DNA of 64,000 bases from Blastococcus sp. HT6-30 (GTDB lineage Bacteria; Actinomycetota; Actinomycetes; Mycobacteriales; Geodermatophilaceae). Each line of letters begins with the position of its first letter. Positions within the stretch are counted from its first letter, which is position 1. A program made the translations under genes and the position numbers. Of the stretch, positions 37,217 through 46,202 are shown one piece after another. Where the stretch lies: positions 3,182,001 to 3,246,000 of the forward strand of contig NZ_CP155792.1 of NCBI RefSeq assembly GCF_039729015.1, in the 5' to 3' direction. Below the pieces are notes generated by a model, which saw only the letters and a list, made by a program, of their open reading frames with translations, was not told where the DNA came from and did no database searches.

Positions 37217-37412
37217 CCTAGGGTGATCTCGGTCACGGACGGGTCACACTTCGGCCACGGAGCGTCCGTGTCGGGTCGGCCTGTCGCCACACCCAACCCC
37301 CTCACGTCGCCGGCGTCAGTCGGTCCGGCGCCGACCACGACGTCGTCGGCCGTGTGCTCGATCGAGGCCTGCGCCACGCCGCCACCTCCGGTCCGTCGCC
37401 CGAGTCCGGTGA

Positions 37413-37434
37413 CCTTGTGAAAAGGTTCACAAGG
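37413..37434. promoter_or_regulatory. Rex operator upstream of nuoA
   Basis: CCTTGTGAA and TTCACAAGG form perfect 9-bp arms around AAGG, matching the Rex consensus TTGTGAAnnnnTTCACAA at every defined position. It is about 200 bases upstream of nuoA in its promoter region. A TAGACT -10-like hexamer at 37446-37451 (minus strand) would place the operator at about +7 to +28, where bound Rex would block transcription. Rex is encoded at 58948-59685. Confidence 0.88.
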
Positions 37435-37465
37435 TGCTCGGTCCGAGTCTAGGCCGCGATGTGAT

Positions 37466-38131
37466 CTAGCCGACAGCCCCCCCTCGGGCCAGCGCCGCCA
37501 GGACCTCCTCGTCAGGGGTGTCGGAGAAGTCGGCGTAGGCCTGCCCGACCGAGCGGAAGCCGGCCGGCGCCTGCAGGCACACCGCGTCGTCGACCACGCC
37601 GGTCAGCTCGGCGACGGACTCCGGTGGGCCGACCGGAACGGCTACGGTGATCCGCGCCGGGCCGCTCCGCCGGAGAGCCCGGACGGCGACGCGCATGGTG
37701 GCCCCCGTGGCCAGGCCGTCGTCCACGAGCACGACGTGGCGGCCGGCGACCGCCGGTGCCGGCCGGGCGCCGCGGTAGGCGGTGGTGCGCCGACGGAGCT
37801 CGGCGAGCTCCCGGTCGTGCACCGCCGACACGGCGGCGGGGTCGGGCGCGGCGCGGTCGAGGACCCGGCGGACCCACACCGTCTCGACGGCGCCGCCGAC
37901 CGCGGCGATGGCGCCCATCGCCAGCTCCGGGTGCTCGGGGACGCCGAGCTTGCGGACGACGAGGACGTCGAGGTCAGCGGCGAGGGCGGCGGCCACCTCC
38001 GCGGCGACGAGCACGCCGCCGCGGGGCAGACCCAGGACCAGGGCGTGCGCGTCCGCCCGCCCGGCGAGGGCGGTGGCGAGCGCTCGGCCGGCGTCGGCCC
38101 GGTCGGCGTAGCGGGGAGGGGGCACGGCCAC
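37466..38131 (-). CDS. Phosphoribosyltransferase-family protein
   Basis: About 221 residues of a type I phosphoribosyltransferase domain. LGLPRGGVLVAAEVAAAL is the N-terminal part and HVVLVDDGLATGATMRVAV is the PRPP-binding loop. These stand-alone actinobacterial proteins have no proven substrate. The start is uncertain: GTGs at 38131 and 38125 are possible, while an ATG at 38254 in frame would add residues from repeat copy H. It ends 32 bases from the Rex operator of nuoA. Confidence 0.8.
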   Translation of the reverse strand: MAVPPPRYADRADAGRALATALAGRADAHALVLGLPRGGVLVAAEVAAALAADLDVLVVRKLGVPEHPELAMGAIAAVGGAVETVWVRRVLDRAAPDPAAVSAVHDRELAELRRRTTAYRGARPAPAVAGRHVVLVDDGLATGATMRVAVRALRRSGPARITVAVPVGPPESVAELTGVVDDAVCLQAPAGFRSVGQAYADFSDTPDEEVLAALARGGAVG

Positions 38132-38555
38132 CGCTACGGCGACGCCGGCGTCGGCCCGGTCGGCAGAACAGGTGTGCTCGTCATGGTCCGACGCTAGAAC
38201 AGCGACCCCGTCCTCCCCCACCCTTCGCACGCTCGTCCGGGCGCCCGGCGACATCGTCGGAACGGTGGCGGGTCGACAGGTCCCACCGGTGAGGGCGGTG
38301 GCGCCGGCAGAGGCAGCACCGGTTGGCCAGCCAGGTGTCACCCTGGCTGGCGAGATCCTTCGCCGGGACGAGTCGAGAGGCGCGCCATACGGCGCGTGCC
38401 ACCGGGTCGGCCGTTCCTCCGCCCGTCGAGGGTCCGCTCCGCCGCCTCCCGCCGGCCTCGGGGCTCCCCGACGGCCTACGGCGCCAGCTGTAGGGATGCC
38501 GCCCCGGGCGGTCGGATGGGTGGGCGGGGGCGGCCGCGCGCGTGTGCGACGGCAC
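38132..38555. other. Intergenic accessory region without a convincing gene
   Basis: 424 bases. It holds half-copy H of the palindromic repeat (38197-38241) and a hairpin with 10-bp perfect arms (38326-38335 and 38342-38351) and a 6-nt loop. Open frames are present on both strands but have no ribosome binding site and Arg/Pro-rich translations typical of GC-rich shadow frames. Confidence 0.5.
38197..38241 (+). repeat. Palindromic element half-copy H
   Basis: Reads GACCCCGTCCTCCCCCACCC then TTCGCACGCTCG on the plus strand, i.e. one arm plus the core of the family; the second arm is lost. It is upstream of the phosphoribosyltransferase rather than after a stop codon. Confidence 0.6.
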
Positions 38556-38843
38556 CTACACGTCGTCAACGAGAAGCACGCGCTGGGTAACGCCGAGGCC
38601 GTCCAACAGCCCCTTGTGTGACTGCCGCTCTTCGTCGGCCAGGTAGGACGCGAAGCCGTCCTGCGACGCGAAGGAGACGATGTGGACCTCCGTGAGCGCG
38701 TCGCCAGTTCGTAGGCGTCGTTCGAGGCGACCGCCGTGACGCGGAAGGAGGGGCAGAACTGCGGACTCGTACGCCTGGAAGCCCGCGTCGGCTCCACTCG
38801 GGATGTCCGCGACCATGACGATGGTCAAGCGCATCGGAGGCAC
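38556..38843 (-). CDS. Small DUF1330-like/ABM-like protein
   Basis: 95 residues from GTG 38843, or 92 from ATG 38834 (MRLTIVMVADIPSG). The pattern FQAYESAVLPLLPRHGGRLERRL and EVHIVSFASQDGFASYLADEERQ matches the ferredoxin-like fold of DUF1330 and antibiotic monooxygenase-type proteins. Function is unknown. It is an isolated gene in a repeat-rich patch. Confidence 0.7.
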   Translation of the reverse strand: MPPMRLTIVMVADIPSGADAGFQAYESAVLPLLPRHGGRLERRLRTGDALTEVHIVSFASQDGFASYLADEERQSHKGLLDGLGVTQRVLLVDDV

Positions 38844-38899
38844 GGTAGCGCCTGGCTGGCCACTGTTGCCCGGGAGAGGGTGTCCTCAGAGTCGACGGA

Positions 38900-39004
38900 G
38901 CTGTCGCAGTCGGTGGAGCCGCCGGCACCGTAGGCGGTGACGTGGTCGAGGTCGGTGCGGCCGACCGGCTGCCCGCAGCCGGGAAGCCGGCAGCCACGGT
39001 CGAC
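38900..39004 (-). pseudogene. Remnant of a DUF222/HNH endonuclease gene
   Basis: An approximately 35-residue stretch in one frame (VDRGCRLPGCGQPVGRTDLDHVTAYGAGGSTDCDS) matches the C-terminal HNH zinc and catalytic segment of DUF222-type HNH endonucleases (C-x-x-P-G-C and DLDHV). The rest of the protein is missing and the frame breaks after TDCD. It is a decayed 13E12-type element. Confidence 0.7.
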
Positions 39005-39061
39005 GCCAACGCCGGAGTACGACACTTCCCCAGCCTGACCAGCAGGAACTCGGCGCCGAGG

Positions 39062-39835
39062 TCAGGTGGACTTGCGGCCCCGGTGCAGCGCGACGATCCC
39101 GCCGGTCAGGTTGTGCCAGGCGACGTCGACCCAGCCGGCGTCCTGCAGGCGGCCGGCGAGCGTGGCCTGGTCGGGCCAGGCGCGGATCGACTCGGCGAGG
39201 TAGACGTAGGCCTCCGGATTGCTGCTCACCGCCCGGGCGATGCGGGGCAGCGCCTTCATCAGGTACTCGGTGTAGACGGTGCGGAACGGCGACCACGTGG
39301 GGCTGGAGAACTCGCAGACCACCAGCGTGCCGCCCGGCTTCGTCACCCGGGAGAACTCGCGCAGCGCCGCGTCGGGGTCGGCCACGTTGCGCAGCCCGAA
39401 GGAGATGACCACGGCGTCGACGCTCTCGTCGGCCAGCGGCAGCGCCATCGCGTCCCCGGCGACCTTGGGCACCGGCCGGGCCGCACCGGCGCGCAGCATG
39501 CCCTGCGAGAAGTCGCAGGCGACCGCCGTGACCCCACCTGCGGCGAGCTCGACGGTCGAGACGGCGGTCCCTGCCGCGACGTCGAGGACGGTCTGCCCCG
39601 GCCGGGCCCCGAGCGCCGCCCGGGTGGCCCGCCGCCAGCCGGCGTCCAGACCACCGGAGAGGACGGTGTTGGTGACGTCGTAGCGCTTCGCCACGCGGTC
39701 GAACATGGCCGCGACCTCGGCCGGTCGCTTGTCCAGCCCGGCCCGCAGTGGAAGGACCCCCTCCTCCCCGCCCCTCGCACGCTCGGCGCGGGTCCCGGAA
39801 GGGGGCCTGTGGGCGGTCTCTCGCCGGTCTGCCAC
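39062..39835 (-). CDS. menG: Demethylmenaquinone methyltransferase
   Basis: Final step of menaquinone synthesis: SAM-dependent ring methylation. 257 residues from GTG 39835, with [31 protein letters not shown] and motif [17 protein letters not shown]. Residues about 10-29 ([20 protein letters not shown]) come from repeat copy I. Homologues start near LDKRPAEV, so the real start may be internal or the N-terminus may be an insertion-derived extension. Divergent from menF. Confidence 0.92.
   Translation of the reverse strand: MADRRETAHRPPSGTRAERARGGEEGVLPLRAGLDKRPAEVAAMFDRVAKRYDVTNTVLSGGLDAGWRRATRAALGARPGQTVLDVAAGTAVSTVELAAGGVTAVACDFSQGMLRAGAARPVPKVAGDAMALPLADESVDAVVISFGLRNVADPDAALREFSRVTKPGGTLVVCEFSSPTWSPFRTVYTEYLMKALPRIARAVSSNPEAYVYLAESIRAWPDQATLAGRLQDAGWVDVAWHNLTGGIVALHRGRKST
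39751..39808 (+). repeat. Palindromic element, copy I, within the menG N-terminal frame
   Basis: GAAGGACCCCCTCCTCCCC, CTCGCACGCTCG and GGTCCCGGAAGGGGGCC make the family pattern in plus orientation. It lies in the 5' end of the menG reading frame and in the region between menG and menF. Confidence 0.75.
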
Positions 39836-39870
39836 GGCGTGGACGCTACAAGGCCTCCTACTCTGATCGC

Positions 39871-41115
39871 GTGACAGCGGCCGCCCTGACCTCCCCGGCA
39901 GCGGCGTCGCGCACCGTCACCACCGTGCGGTCCGACACGGCCGGCGAGCTGCTCGGCCTGCTCCCGGCCCGCGGTGGCCTGTCCTGGGTCCGCCACGGCG
40001 AGGGCCTGGTCGGCTGGGGCGAGGCGGCGCGGCTGGAGATCTCCGGCCCCCGCGCGCTGGCCGAGGCCGCCGACTGGTGGGACCGGTTCACCGCCGGCCT
40101 GGACGTCGCCGACGAGCTCCGCGTCCCGGGCTCGGGCCCGGTGGTGTTCGCGAGCATCGCCTTCGACCCCGCCGCCGGGACGTCGGTCTTCGTCGTCCCC
40201 GAGGTCGTCGTCGGACGGCGGCACGGCGTCGGCTGGATCACCGCCGTCGGGGCCGCGCCGGAGCTGCCGGAGTCGGCGCCGGCCGACGACGGCCCGGCTC
40301 CTCGGCTGCGCTACGCCGACGGCGCGCTCGACCCCGCGAGCTGGTGCGCCGCGGTGGCCGCCGCCGTGGTCCGCATCGACGCCGGCGAGCTGGAGAAGGT
40401 CGTGCTCGCCCGCGACCTGCTGGTCTCCTCCGACGTCCCGCTCGCCCCCAGGCGGATGCTGCGCCGGCTGGCCGCCCGCTTCCCGGGCTGCTGGACCTTC
40501 GCCGTCGACGGCCTGCTGGGCGCCACCCCCGAGCTGCTGCTGCGCCGCACCGGCCGGCGGCTGTCCTCCCGCGTGCTGGCCGGAACGGCGCCGCGCGGGG
40601 CGGGCGCCGCGGACGAGCGGCTGGCCGAGGCGCTGCTGAACTCGGCCAAGGACCGCGCCGAGCACGCGCTCGCCGTCGACTCCCTGGTGCGCGCGCTGGA
40701 GCCGTACTGCGGGGAGCTGACGGCACCGGCGGAGCCGGAGCTGCTCACGCTGGCGAACGTGCGGCACCTCGCCACCGACGTCGTCGGCACCCAGCGCGAC
40801 TCCGCCGGGCTGCTGGAGCTGGTCGGCGCCGTGCACCCCACCGCCGCCGTGTGCGGCACCCCGACGCCGGACGCCGCGGCGCTCATCGGCGAGCTGGAGG
40901 GCATGGACCGCGGCCGGTACGCGGGGCCGGTGGGCTGGCTCGACGCGGCCGGCGACGGCGAGTTCGGGCTCGCGCTGCGCTGCGCCGAGCTGGTCGGCGA
41001 CGACGGGGCGCGGCTGTTCGCCGGCTGCGGCATCGTCGCCGGCTCGGATCCGGCCGCGGAGCTCGCCGAGACCCAGTCGAAGTTCGCCGCCTTCCAGGCC
41101 GCGCTCGAGGGCTGA
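39871..41115 (+). CDS. menF: Isochorismate synthase, menaquinone-type
   Basis: Converts chorismate to isochorismate. 414 residues from GTG 39871. The chorismate-binding domain shows [48 protein letters not shown] and the late [21 protein letters not shown]. EntC/DhbC-type siderophore enzymes are the same family; the men neighbours decide the call. Convergent with menD, with 1 base between stops. Confidence 0.9.
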   Translation: MTAAALTSPAAASRTVTTVRSDTAGELLGLLPARGGLSWVRHGEGLVGWGEAARLEISGPRALAEAADWWDRFTAGLDVADELRVPGSGPVVFASIAFDPAAGTSVFVVPEVVVGRRHGVGWITAVGAAPELPESAPADDGPAPRLRYADGALDPASWCAAVAAAVVRIDAGELEKVVLARDLLVSSDVPLAPRRMLRRLAARFPGCWTFAVDGLLGATPELLLRRTGRRLSSRVLAGTAPRGAGAADERLAEALLNSAKDRAEHALAVDSLVRALEPYCGELTAPAEPELLTLANVRHLATDVVGTQRDSAGLLELVGAVHPTAAVCGTPTPDAAALIGELEGMDRGRYAGPVGWLDAAGDGEFGLALRCAELVGDDGARLFAGCGIVAGSDPAAELAETQSKFAAFQAALEG

Positions 41116-41116
41116 G

Positions 41117-42805
41117 CTACTCCCCCAGCGCCTGCGCGGCGGCCGCCCGCAGATCCGTCGCCAGCGCCGCCTCGGCCCGCTGGTCGGTGCGGACGACGAC
41201 CACGCGCGGGCCGCCGAGGGCCAGCGCGCCGGGGAGCTCCTCGGCCGCGGTGATCCGCGACGCGGCCCACCCGAGCGCCGAGGCGACCGCCACCAGGTCG
41301 CGGCCGTGCGGCGTCCCGAACACCCGGCGGTAGTCGCGGGTGTGGCGGTCCTGCCCCGGTTCGAGCTGGGCGAAGATGCCGCCGCCGTCGTTGTCGGGCA
41401 CGACCACCGTGAGGTCGGGCCGACGCTCGCCCTCGCCCAGCAGGAGCCCGGTCAGGTCGTGCAGGAACGTCAGGTCGCCCATCAGCGCGAACGCCGGGCC
41501 GCCGTGCACCAGCGCCGCGCCCACCGCGGTCGAGATCGTCCCGTCGATGCCCGCGACCCCGCGGTTGGCGAGCACGGTGACGTCGGCGCGCGGCACCGCC
41601 AGCCGGTCGACGTCGCGCACGGGGGTCGAGGAGCCGAGGACCAGGAGGGCGCCCGCGGGGAGGGCGGCGACGACGTCGCGGGCCAGCCGGGCGGCGGTCA
41701 GCGCCGGCGCCTCGTCGAGCAGCGCGTCGACGGCGGCGCCCACCCGATCGGCGGCGGCGTGCCAGGCAGCCACCCACGGCTCGTCCACCGGTTCGTCGGG
41801 CTCGGCACCGGCGAACAGCCGCCGGACGGCGGTGCTCGACCGGCCGGCGTCGGCCCACCGCGGGGAGGCGCTCACCGTCTCCACCGGAACGGCGGGGTCG
41901 GCCAGCAGCGCGCTGACCGGCCGGGAGAGCGTCGGCCGGCCCACCACCACGACCCGCTCGGGCCGGTGCGCGGCCAGCCAGCCGGCCGCACCGAGCGCGA
42001 GCACGCCACCGCGGATCGAGCCCGGCAGGCCCCAGAACCCGCTGCTCGGCTCGGCGACCACGGGCCACGCCGAGCCCTCCGAGAGCCCGGGCGCGGCGTG
42101 CAGCGGCCCGTCACCGGCGATCACCAGTGTCCGCGGCGGCAGCCGGTGCGCCCGCGCCGCCCAGCCGGCAGACGGCTCCGCCGCGGTCCAGGGCGCACCT
42201 CCGGGGCGGCCGGCCCAGGGGGCTGCGAGCCCGGCCGGCGGCTCCTCGTCGGGCAGCAGCGGCTCGCGCAGCGCGAGGTTGAGCTGCACCGGGCCGGGGT
42301 CGGCCGACAGCGTGCCGGCGGCCACCGTGAGCGCCTTGGCCACCACCGACCGCCAGTAGCGGTTCTGCTCGGCCGCCCGGCCGGGCTCGGGGACGCCGAC
42401 GTCGGCCGACCAGCGCACCGCGGTCCCGTACAGGCCGGCCTGCTCGATCGTCTGGTTGGCGCCGGTGGCCCGCAGCTCCGGCGGCCGGTCGGCGGTCAGC
42501 GCCAGCAGCGGCACCCCGCTGGCGTCGGCCTCCAGGACGGCGGCGTGCAGGTGGGCGGTCGCGGTCCCGGACGTGGTGAGCACCGGCACCGGCCGGCCGG
42601 TGGCCTTCGCCAGCCCGAGCGCCAGGAAGGCGGCGGTGCGCTCGTCGATCCGCACGTGCAGCCGCAGCCGGCCGTTCGACTCGGCCGCGGCGAGGGCCAG
42701 CGCCACCGGCGCCGACCGGGAGCCGGGTGAGAGGACGGCGTCGGTGACGCCGCCGCGTACCATCTCGTCGACCAGCACGCGGGCGAACGCGGTGGCGGGG
42801 TTCAC
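41117..42805 (-). CDS. menD: SEPHCHC synthase
   Basis: Thiamine diphosphate enzyme joining isochorismate and 2-oxoglutarate. 562 residues from GTG 42805; visible are LSPGSRSAPVALAL, HVRIDERTAAFLALG, TSGTATAHLHAAV, TADRPPELRATGANQTI and the cofactor motif GDLTFLHDLTGLL..NDGGGIF. The start overlaps the menC stop (GTGA); the open frame further upstream lies inside menC. Confidence 0.95.
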   Translation of the reverse strand: MNPATAFARVLVDEMVRGGVTDAVLSPGSRSAPVALALAAAESNGRLRLHVRIDERTAAFLALGLAKATGRPVPVLTTSGTATAHLHAAVLEADASGVPLLALTADRPPELRATGANQTIEQAGLYGTAVRWSADVGVPEPGRAAEQNRYWRSVVAKALTVAAGTLSADPGPVQLNLALREPLLPDEEPPAGLAAPWAGRPGGAPWTAAEPSAGWAARAHRLPPRTLVIAGDGPLHAAPGLSEGSAWPVVAEPSSGFWGLPGSIRGGVLALGAAGWLAAHRPERVVVVGRPTLSRPVSALLADPAVPVETVSASPRWADAGRSSTAVRRLFAGAEPDEPVDEPWVAAWHAAADRVGAAVDALLDEAPALTAARLARDVVAALPAGALLVLGSSTPVRDVDRLAVPRADVTVLANRGVAGIDGTISTAVGAALVHGGPAFALMGDLTFLHDLTGLLLGEGERRPDLTVVVPDNDGGGIFAQLEPGQDRHTRDYRRVFGTPHGRDLVAVASALGWAASRITAAEELPGALALGGPRVVVVRTDQRAEAALATDLRAAAAQALGE

Positions 42806-43767
42806 GCGGCACGCACCTCGGCGATCCGGGCGAGCCAGCGGGCGGTGGTCCCCGGGCCCGCGGCCACCGCCGACAGCCGGTCGGGCTCCCGCGGGCCGAT
42901 CGGCAGCACGCCGTCGACCGGCAGCAGGGGGTTCCCGCTCACGTCGCCGGCGAGCAGGGCCACCGTCGCCAGCCCGCAGGCGAACGGCAGCTCGGGCAGG
43001 GCCGCGGCAAGCGCGACGCCGGCGGCGATCCCGACCGAGGACTCCAGCGCCGAGGAGACGACGCACGGCAGGCCGTGCGCCTCGGCGACCCGCAGCGCGG
43101 CCCGCATCCCGCCCAGCGGCTGTACCTTGAGGACGACGACGTCGCAGGCCTCGCGCAGGTCGACCCGCAGCGGGTCGTCGGCCCGTCGCACCAGCTCGTC
43201 GGCGGCGATCCGCACGTCGATCCGGCGGCGCAGCGCGGCCAGCTCCTCCAGCGACGCGCACGGCTGCTCGACGTACTCCAGGCCGAACCGGTCGAGCTCG
43301 CCGATCCGGGCGGCGGCGGTGTCGACGTCCCACGCGGCGTTGGCGTCCACCCGGATCGCCTTCCCGGCGCCCAGCGCGTCGCGCACCGCCTCCACGCGGG
43401 CGAGGTCGTCCGCCGGCGTCTGCCCCGGCTCGGCGACCTTGACCTTCGCCGTCCGGCAGCCGGAGGCCCGGACGATCGCGTGCGCCCGCTCGGCGTCGAC
43501 CGCGGGCACGGTCACGTTCACCGGCACGGCGTCGCGCACCGGCGCCGGCCAGCCCTCGACGGCCGACTCCACGGCCGAGGCCCACCAGCGGCGGCTCTCG
43601 ACGGCGTCGTAGTCCCAGAAGGGGGAGAACTCGCCCCAGCCGGCCGGGCCGCGCAGCAGCACGCCGTCGCGGACGTCGATGCCGCGGAACCGGGTGCGCA
43701 TCGGCACCTCGTAGACGGCCAGGCCGGTGATCCCCGCCGGCAGAGCGGCGGCGGGGGCGGCGGTCAT
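42802..43767 (-). CDS. menC: o-Succinylbenzoate synthase
   Basis: Enolase-superfamily dehydratase, 321 residues. Lysine motif TAKVKVAEPGQ, metal ligand region RVDANAAWD, EQPC, DELVRRADD and KVQPLGGMRAAL. ATG at 43767. Divergent from menE with about 108 bases holding half repeat J. Confidence 0.94.
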   Translation of the reverse strand: MTAAPAAALPAGITGLAVYEVPMRTRFRGIDVRDGVLLRGPAGWGEFSPFWDYDAVESRRWWASAVESAVEGWPAPVRDAVPVNVTVPAVDAERAHAIVRASGCRTAKVKVAEPGQTPADDLARVEAVRDALGAGKAIRVDANAAWDVDTAAARIGELDRFGLEYVEQPCASLEELAALRRRIDVRIAADELVRRADDPLRVDLREACDVVVLKVQPLGGMRAALRVAEAHGLPCVVSSALESSVGIAAGVALAAALPELPFACGLATVALLAGDVSGNPLLPVDGVLPIGPREPDRLSAVAAGPGTTARWLARIAEVRAA

Positions 43768-43785
43768 GGTGATCAGCGTAGTGAG

Positions 43786-43828
43786 AGCAGCCCGTCCTCC
43801 CCGCCTCGCGCACGGCACCCGGGACAAG
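43786..43828 (+). repeat. Palindromic element half-copy J
   Basis: AGCAGCCCGTCCTCCCCGCC then TCGCGCACGGCACCCGGGACAAGG in the menC-menE gap. One arm and the core resemble the family; the second arm is weak. It lies between divergent genes. Confidence 0.45.
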
Positions 43829-43874
43829 GCCGACGGCCGGAGCCTGCGGTGCGGCCAACGTATCCTCGCCCCTC

Positions 43875-45002
43875 GTGGTCCGGCAGCTGACTCTGGTGGC
43901 TGCGGCCGACCTCTCCGACGACGACGTCCGCGCCGCCCTCGACGGCGTCCGCCCGCTCGCCGTGCTGCCGGACGGGCCGCCCGCGGTGGTCGACGCGGCC
44001 CGCGACGCGCTGCGTCCCGACGAACCGCTCGAGCCCGGTGCCGACCTCGTCGTCGTCACCTCCGGCTCCACCGGCGGTGGTCGCGGCGTGCTGCTGCCGG
44101 CCGGTGCGGTCCGGGCCTCCGCGGCCGCCGCGCACGCCCGGCTGGGCGGCCCCGGCAGCTGGCTGCTCGCCCTGCCGGTGTCGGCGATCGCCGGGCTGCA
44201 GGTGCTCTGCCGCGCGTTGCTGACCGGGCGGCCGGCGGTCCGGCTCGGCGCCGGGGAGACGCTGACCGACGCCGTCGCCCGCATGCCGGCCGGTACCCGC
44301 CGCTACACCTCCATGGTCCCCACCCAGCTGCGCCGGGCCCTGGAGACCGAGCCCGGCGCCCTGCGCGCCTTCGACGCGGTCCTCGTCGGCGGCGCGGCCA
44401 CCGATCCGGCGCTGCTGGACCGCGCCCGCGCCGACGGGGTCGCCGTGGTGACCACCTACGGCATGACCGAGACCGCCGGCGGCTGCGTCTACGACGGTGC
44501 GCCCCTCGACGGTGTCGGCGTGCGGGTGACCGAGGGCGGGATCGAGCTCTCCGGGCCCACCCTGGCCCTCGGCTACCGGGGCGATCCGCGGGCGACCGCG
44601 GCGGCGTTCACCGGCGGCTGGTTCCGCACCCGCGACGCCGGCGCCCTCGGCGCCGACGGCCGGCTCACCGTGCACGGCCGGCTCGACGACGTCGTCGTCA
44701 CCGGCGGGGTGAACGTGGCGCCCGCCGCGGTGGAGGCGGCGCTGCGGGAGCACCCCGCCGTCGCCGACGCGGTGGTGTTCGGCCGACCGGACCCGGAGTG
44801 GGGGCAGCGGGTCGTCGCCGCCGTCGTCCCGGCCCCCGGCGCGGAGCCGGCGCTGCCCGACCTGCGCCCGTGGGTGGCCGAGCGGCTCGGTCCGCCGGCC
44901 GCCCCGCGGGAGCTGCACCTGGTCGCCGGCGTCCCCCTCCTGCACACCGGCAAGCCCGACCGCCGTGCGGTCGCCGCATCGACCCCCCAGGGAGCGCTCT
45001 GA
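43875..45002 (+). CDS. menE: o-Succinylbenzoate-CoA ligase
   Basis: Adenylate-forming ligase, 375 residues from GTG 43875. P-loop TSGSTGGGRGVLLPAGAV, YGMTETAGGCVYDG and the C-terminal GRLDDVVVTGGVNVAP and HTGKPDRRAV hinge and lysine regions are intact. It is shorter than typical acyl-CoA ligases, as usual for actinobacterial MenE. Two bases to menA. Confidence 0.93.
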   Translation: MVRQLTLVAAADLSDDDVRAALDGVRPLAVLPDGPPAVVDAARDALRPDEPLEPGADLVVVTSGSTGGGRGVLLPAGAVRASAAAAHARLGGPGSWLLALPVSAIAGLQVLCRALLTGRPAVRLGAGETLTDAVARMPAGTRRYTSMVPTQLRRALETEPGALRAFDAVLVGGAATDPALLDRARADGVAVVTTYGMTETAGGCVYDGAPLDGVGVRVTEGGIELSGPTLALGYRGDPRATAAAFTGGWFRTRDAGALGADGRLTVHGRLDDVVVTGGVNVAPAAVEAALREHPAVADAVVFGRPDPEWGQRVVAAVVPAPGAEPALPDLRPWVAERLGPPAAPRELHLVAGVPLLHTGKPDRRAVAASTPQGAL

Positions 45003-45004
45003 CC

Positions 45005-45874
45005 ATGGCCACCCCCGCCCAGTGGCTGGCCGGCGCCCGCCCGCGCACGCTGCCCGCGGCGCTCGCCCCCGTGCTCGTCGGGACCGGGGCCGCCGCGGCC
45101 CTCGACGGGTTCCGGCCCGGGCCGGCGCTGCTGGCCCTGCTCGTCGCGCTCGCGCTGCAGGTCGCGGTCAACTACGCCAACGACTACTCCGACGGCCGGC
45201 GCGGCACCGACGCCGACCGCGTCGGCCCCATGCGGCTGGTCGGCTCGGGCGCGGCCACGCCGCGGCAGGTGCTGACGGCGGCGCTGCTGTCCTTCGCCGT
45301 CGCCGGGGTCGCCGGGCTGGCGCTGGCGGCGCTGTCGAGCTGGTGGCTGGTCGCGGTCGGCGCCGTCTGCATCGCCGCCGCGTGGACGTACACCGGCGGC
45401 CCGCTGCCGTACGGCTACCGGGCCCTCGGTGAGGTCTTCGTCTTCGTGTTCTTCGGGCTGGTCGCCGTCGTCGGGACGACGTTCGTGCAGACCGGCACGC
45501 TGCCGGGGCTGGCGTTCGCGGCCTCCGTGCCGATCGGGCTGCTCGTCGTGGCGATCCTCGTGGTCAACAACCTGCGCGACATCGAGGGCGACGGGCGGGT
45601 GGGCAAGCGCACCCTGGCGGTGCTGCTCGGCGACCGCACCACCCGGCTCGCCTTCGCGGCCCTCCTGGTGGTGCCGTTCCTGGTGATCGCCGCCATCGGC
45701 GTCCCCCGGCCGTGGGCGCTGCTCGGCCTGGCCGCCGCGCCGCTGGCGCTGTCCCCGATCCGCACGGTGCTCGCCGGTGGCCGCGGCCCCGCGCTCGTCG
45801 CGGTGCTCCAGGCCACCGGGCTGCTCACCCTCGTCACCGGCGTGCTGCTCGGCGCGGGGCTCGCCCTCTCCTGA
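45005..45874 (+). CDS. menA: 1,4-Dihydroxy-2-naphthoate polyprenyltransferase
   Basis: Integral membrane UbiA-family prenyltransferase joining the polyprenyl tail to the naphthoate ring. 289 residues with about nine helices; Asp-rich motifs NYANDYSDGRRGTDADRVGP and NNLRDIEGDGRVGKRTLAV are the two substrate-binding loops. Start ATG at 45005. Confidence 0.96.
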   Translation: MATPAQWLAGARPRTLPAALAPVLVGTGAAAALDGFRPGPALLALLVALALQVAVNYANDYSDGRRGTDADRVGPMRLVGSGAATPRQVLTAALLSFAVAGVAGLALAALSSWWLVAVGAVCIAAAWTYTGGPLPYGYRALGEVFVFVFFGLVAVVGTTFVQTGTLPGLAFAASVPIGLLVVAILVVNNLRDIEGDGRVGKRTLAVLLGDRTTRLAFAALLVVPFLVIAAIGVPRPWALLGLAAAPLALSPIRTVLAGGRGPALVAVLQATGLLTLVTGVLLGAGLALS

Positions 45875-45878
45875 GCGG

Positions 45879-46202
45879 CTACTGCGCGCCGCCGCCGCTC
45901 AGCCGGTCGCGCAGGTCCTCCTTGGCCGCGCGCCGGGCGACGCTGCGGGCCGCGAGGGCCTCGGTCAGCCGCTCGCGCGACGGGCGCAGCAGCAGGTAGG
46001 ACACCGGCATCGACAGCAGCAGGCCGAAGAGCAGCCCGGGGAAGCTGCCCAGGCCCGCCCACCAGAGGACCAGCACCAGCGCCGCGGCGATCGCGAACCG
46101 GCCGACCGTGTAGATCACCAGCCACGGCAGGACCTTCGGCGGCGTCGCGGTGCCCCCCGCGGGGCTCACCGGTGCGCCGGCGGTCGGGTTGTGCTCAGCC
46201 AT
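45879..46202 (-). CDS. DUF4229 domain-containing membrane protein
   Basis: 107 residues with two hydrophobic helices (WLVIYTVGRFAIAAALVLVLWWAG and FPGLLFGLLLSMPVSYLLL) followed by a charged tail RPSRERLTEALAARSV. Actinobacterial family of unknown role, commonly near men genes. Overlaps the Lrp gene by 8 bases. Confidence 0.85.
   Translation of the reverse strand: MAEHNPTAGAPVSPAGGTATPPKVLPWLVIYTVGRFAIAAALVLVLWWAGLGSFPGLLFGLLLSMPVSYLLLRPSRERLTEALAARSVARRAAKEDLRDRLSGGGAQ

Noticed and set aside
38181-38555. 124-residue minus-strand frame upstream of the phosphoribosyltransferase
   Set aside because: No ribosome binding site, overlaps repeat copy H and a hairpin, Arg/Pro-rich composition; it does not look coding.
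41117-44284. 1055-residue minus-strand frame covering menD and antisense of menE
   Set aside because: The part beyond 42805 lies in the wrong frame of menC and antisense to menE; menD starts at GTG 42805 with a GTGA overlap.
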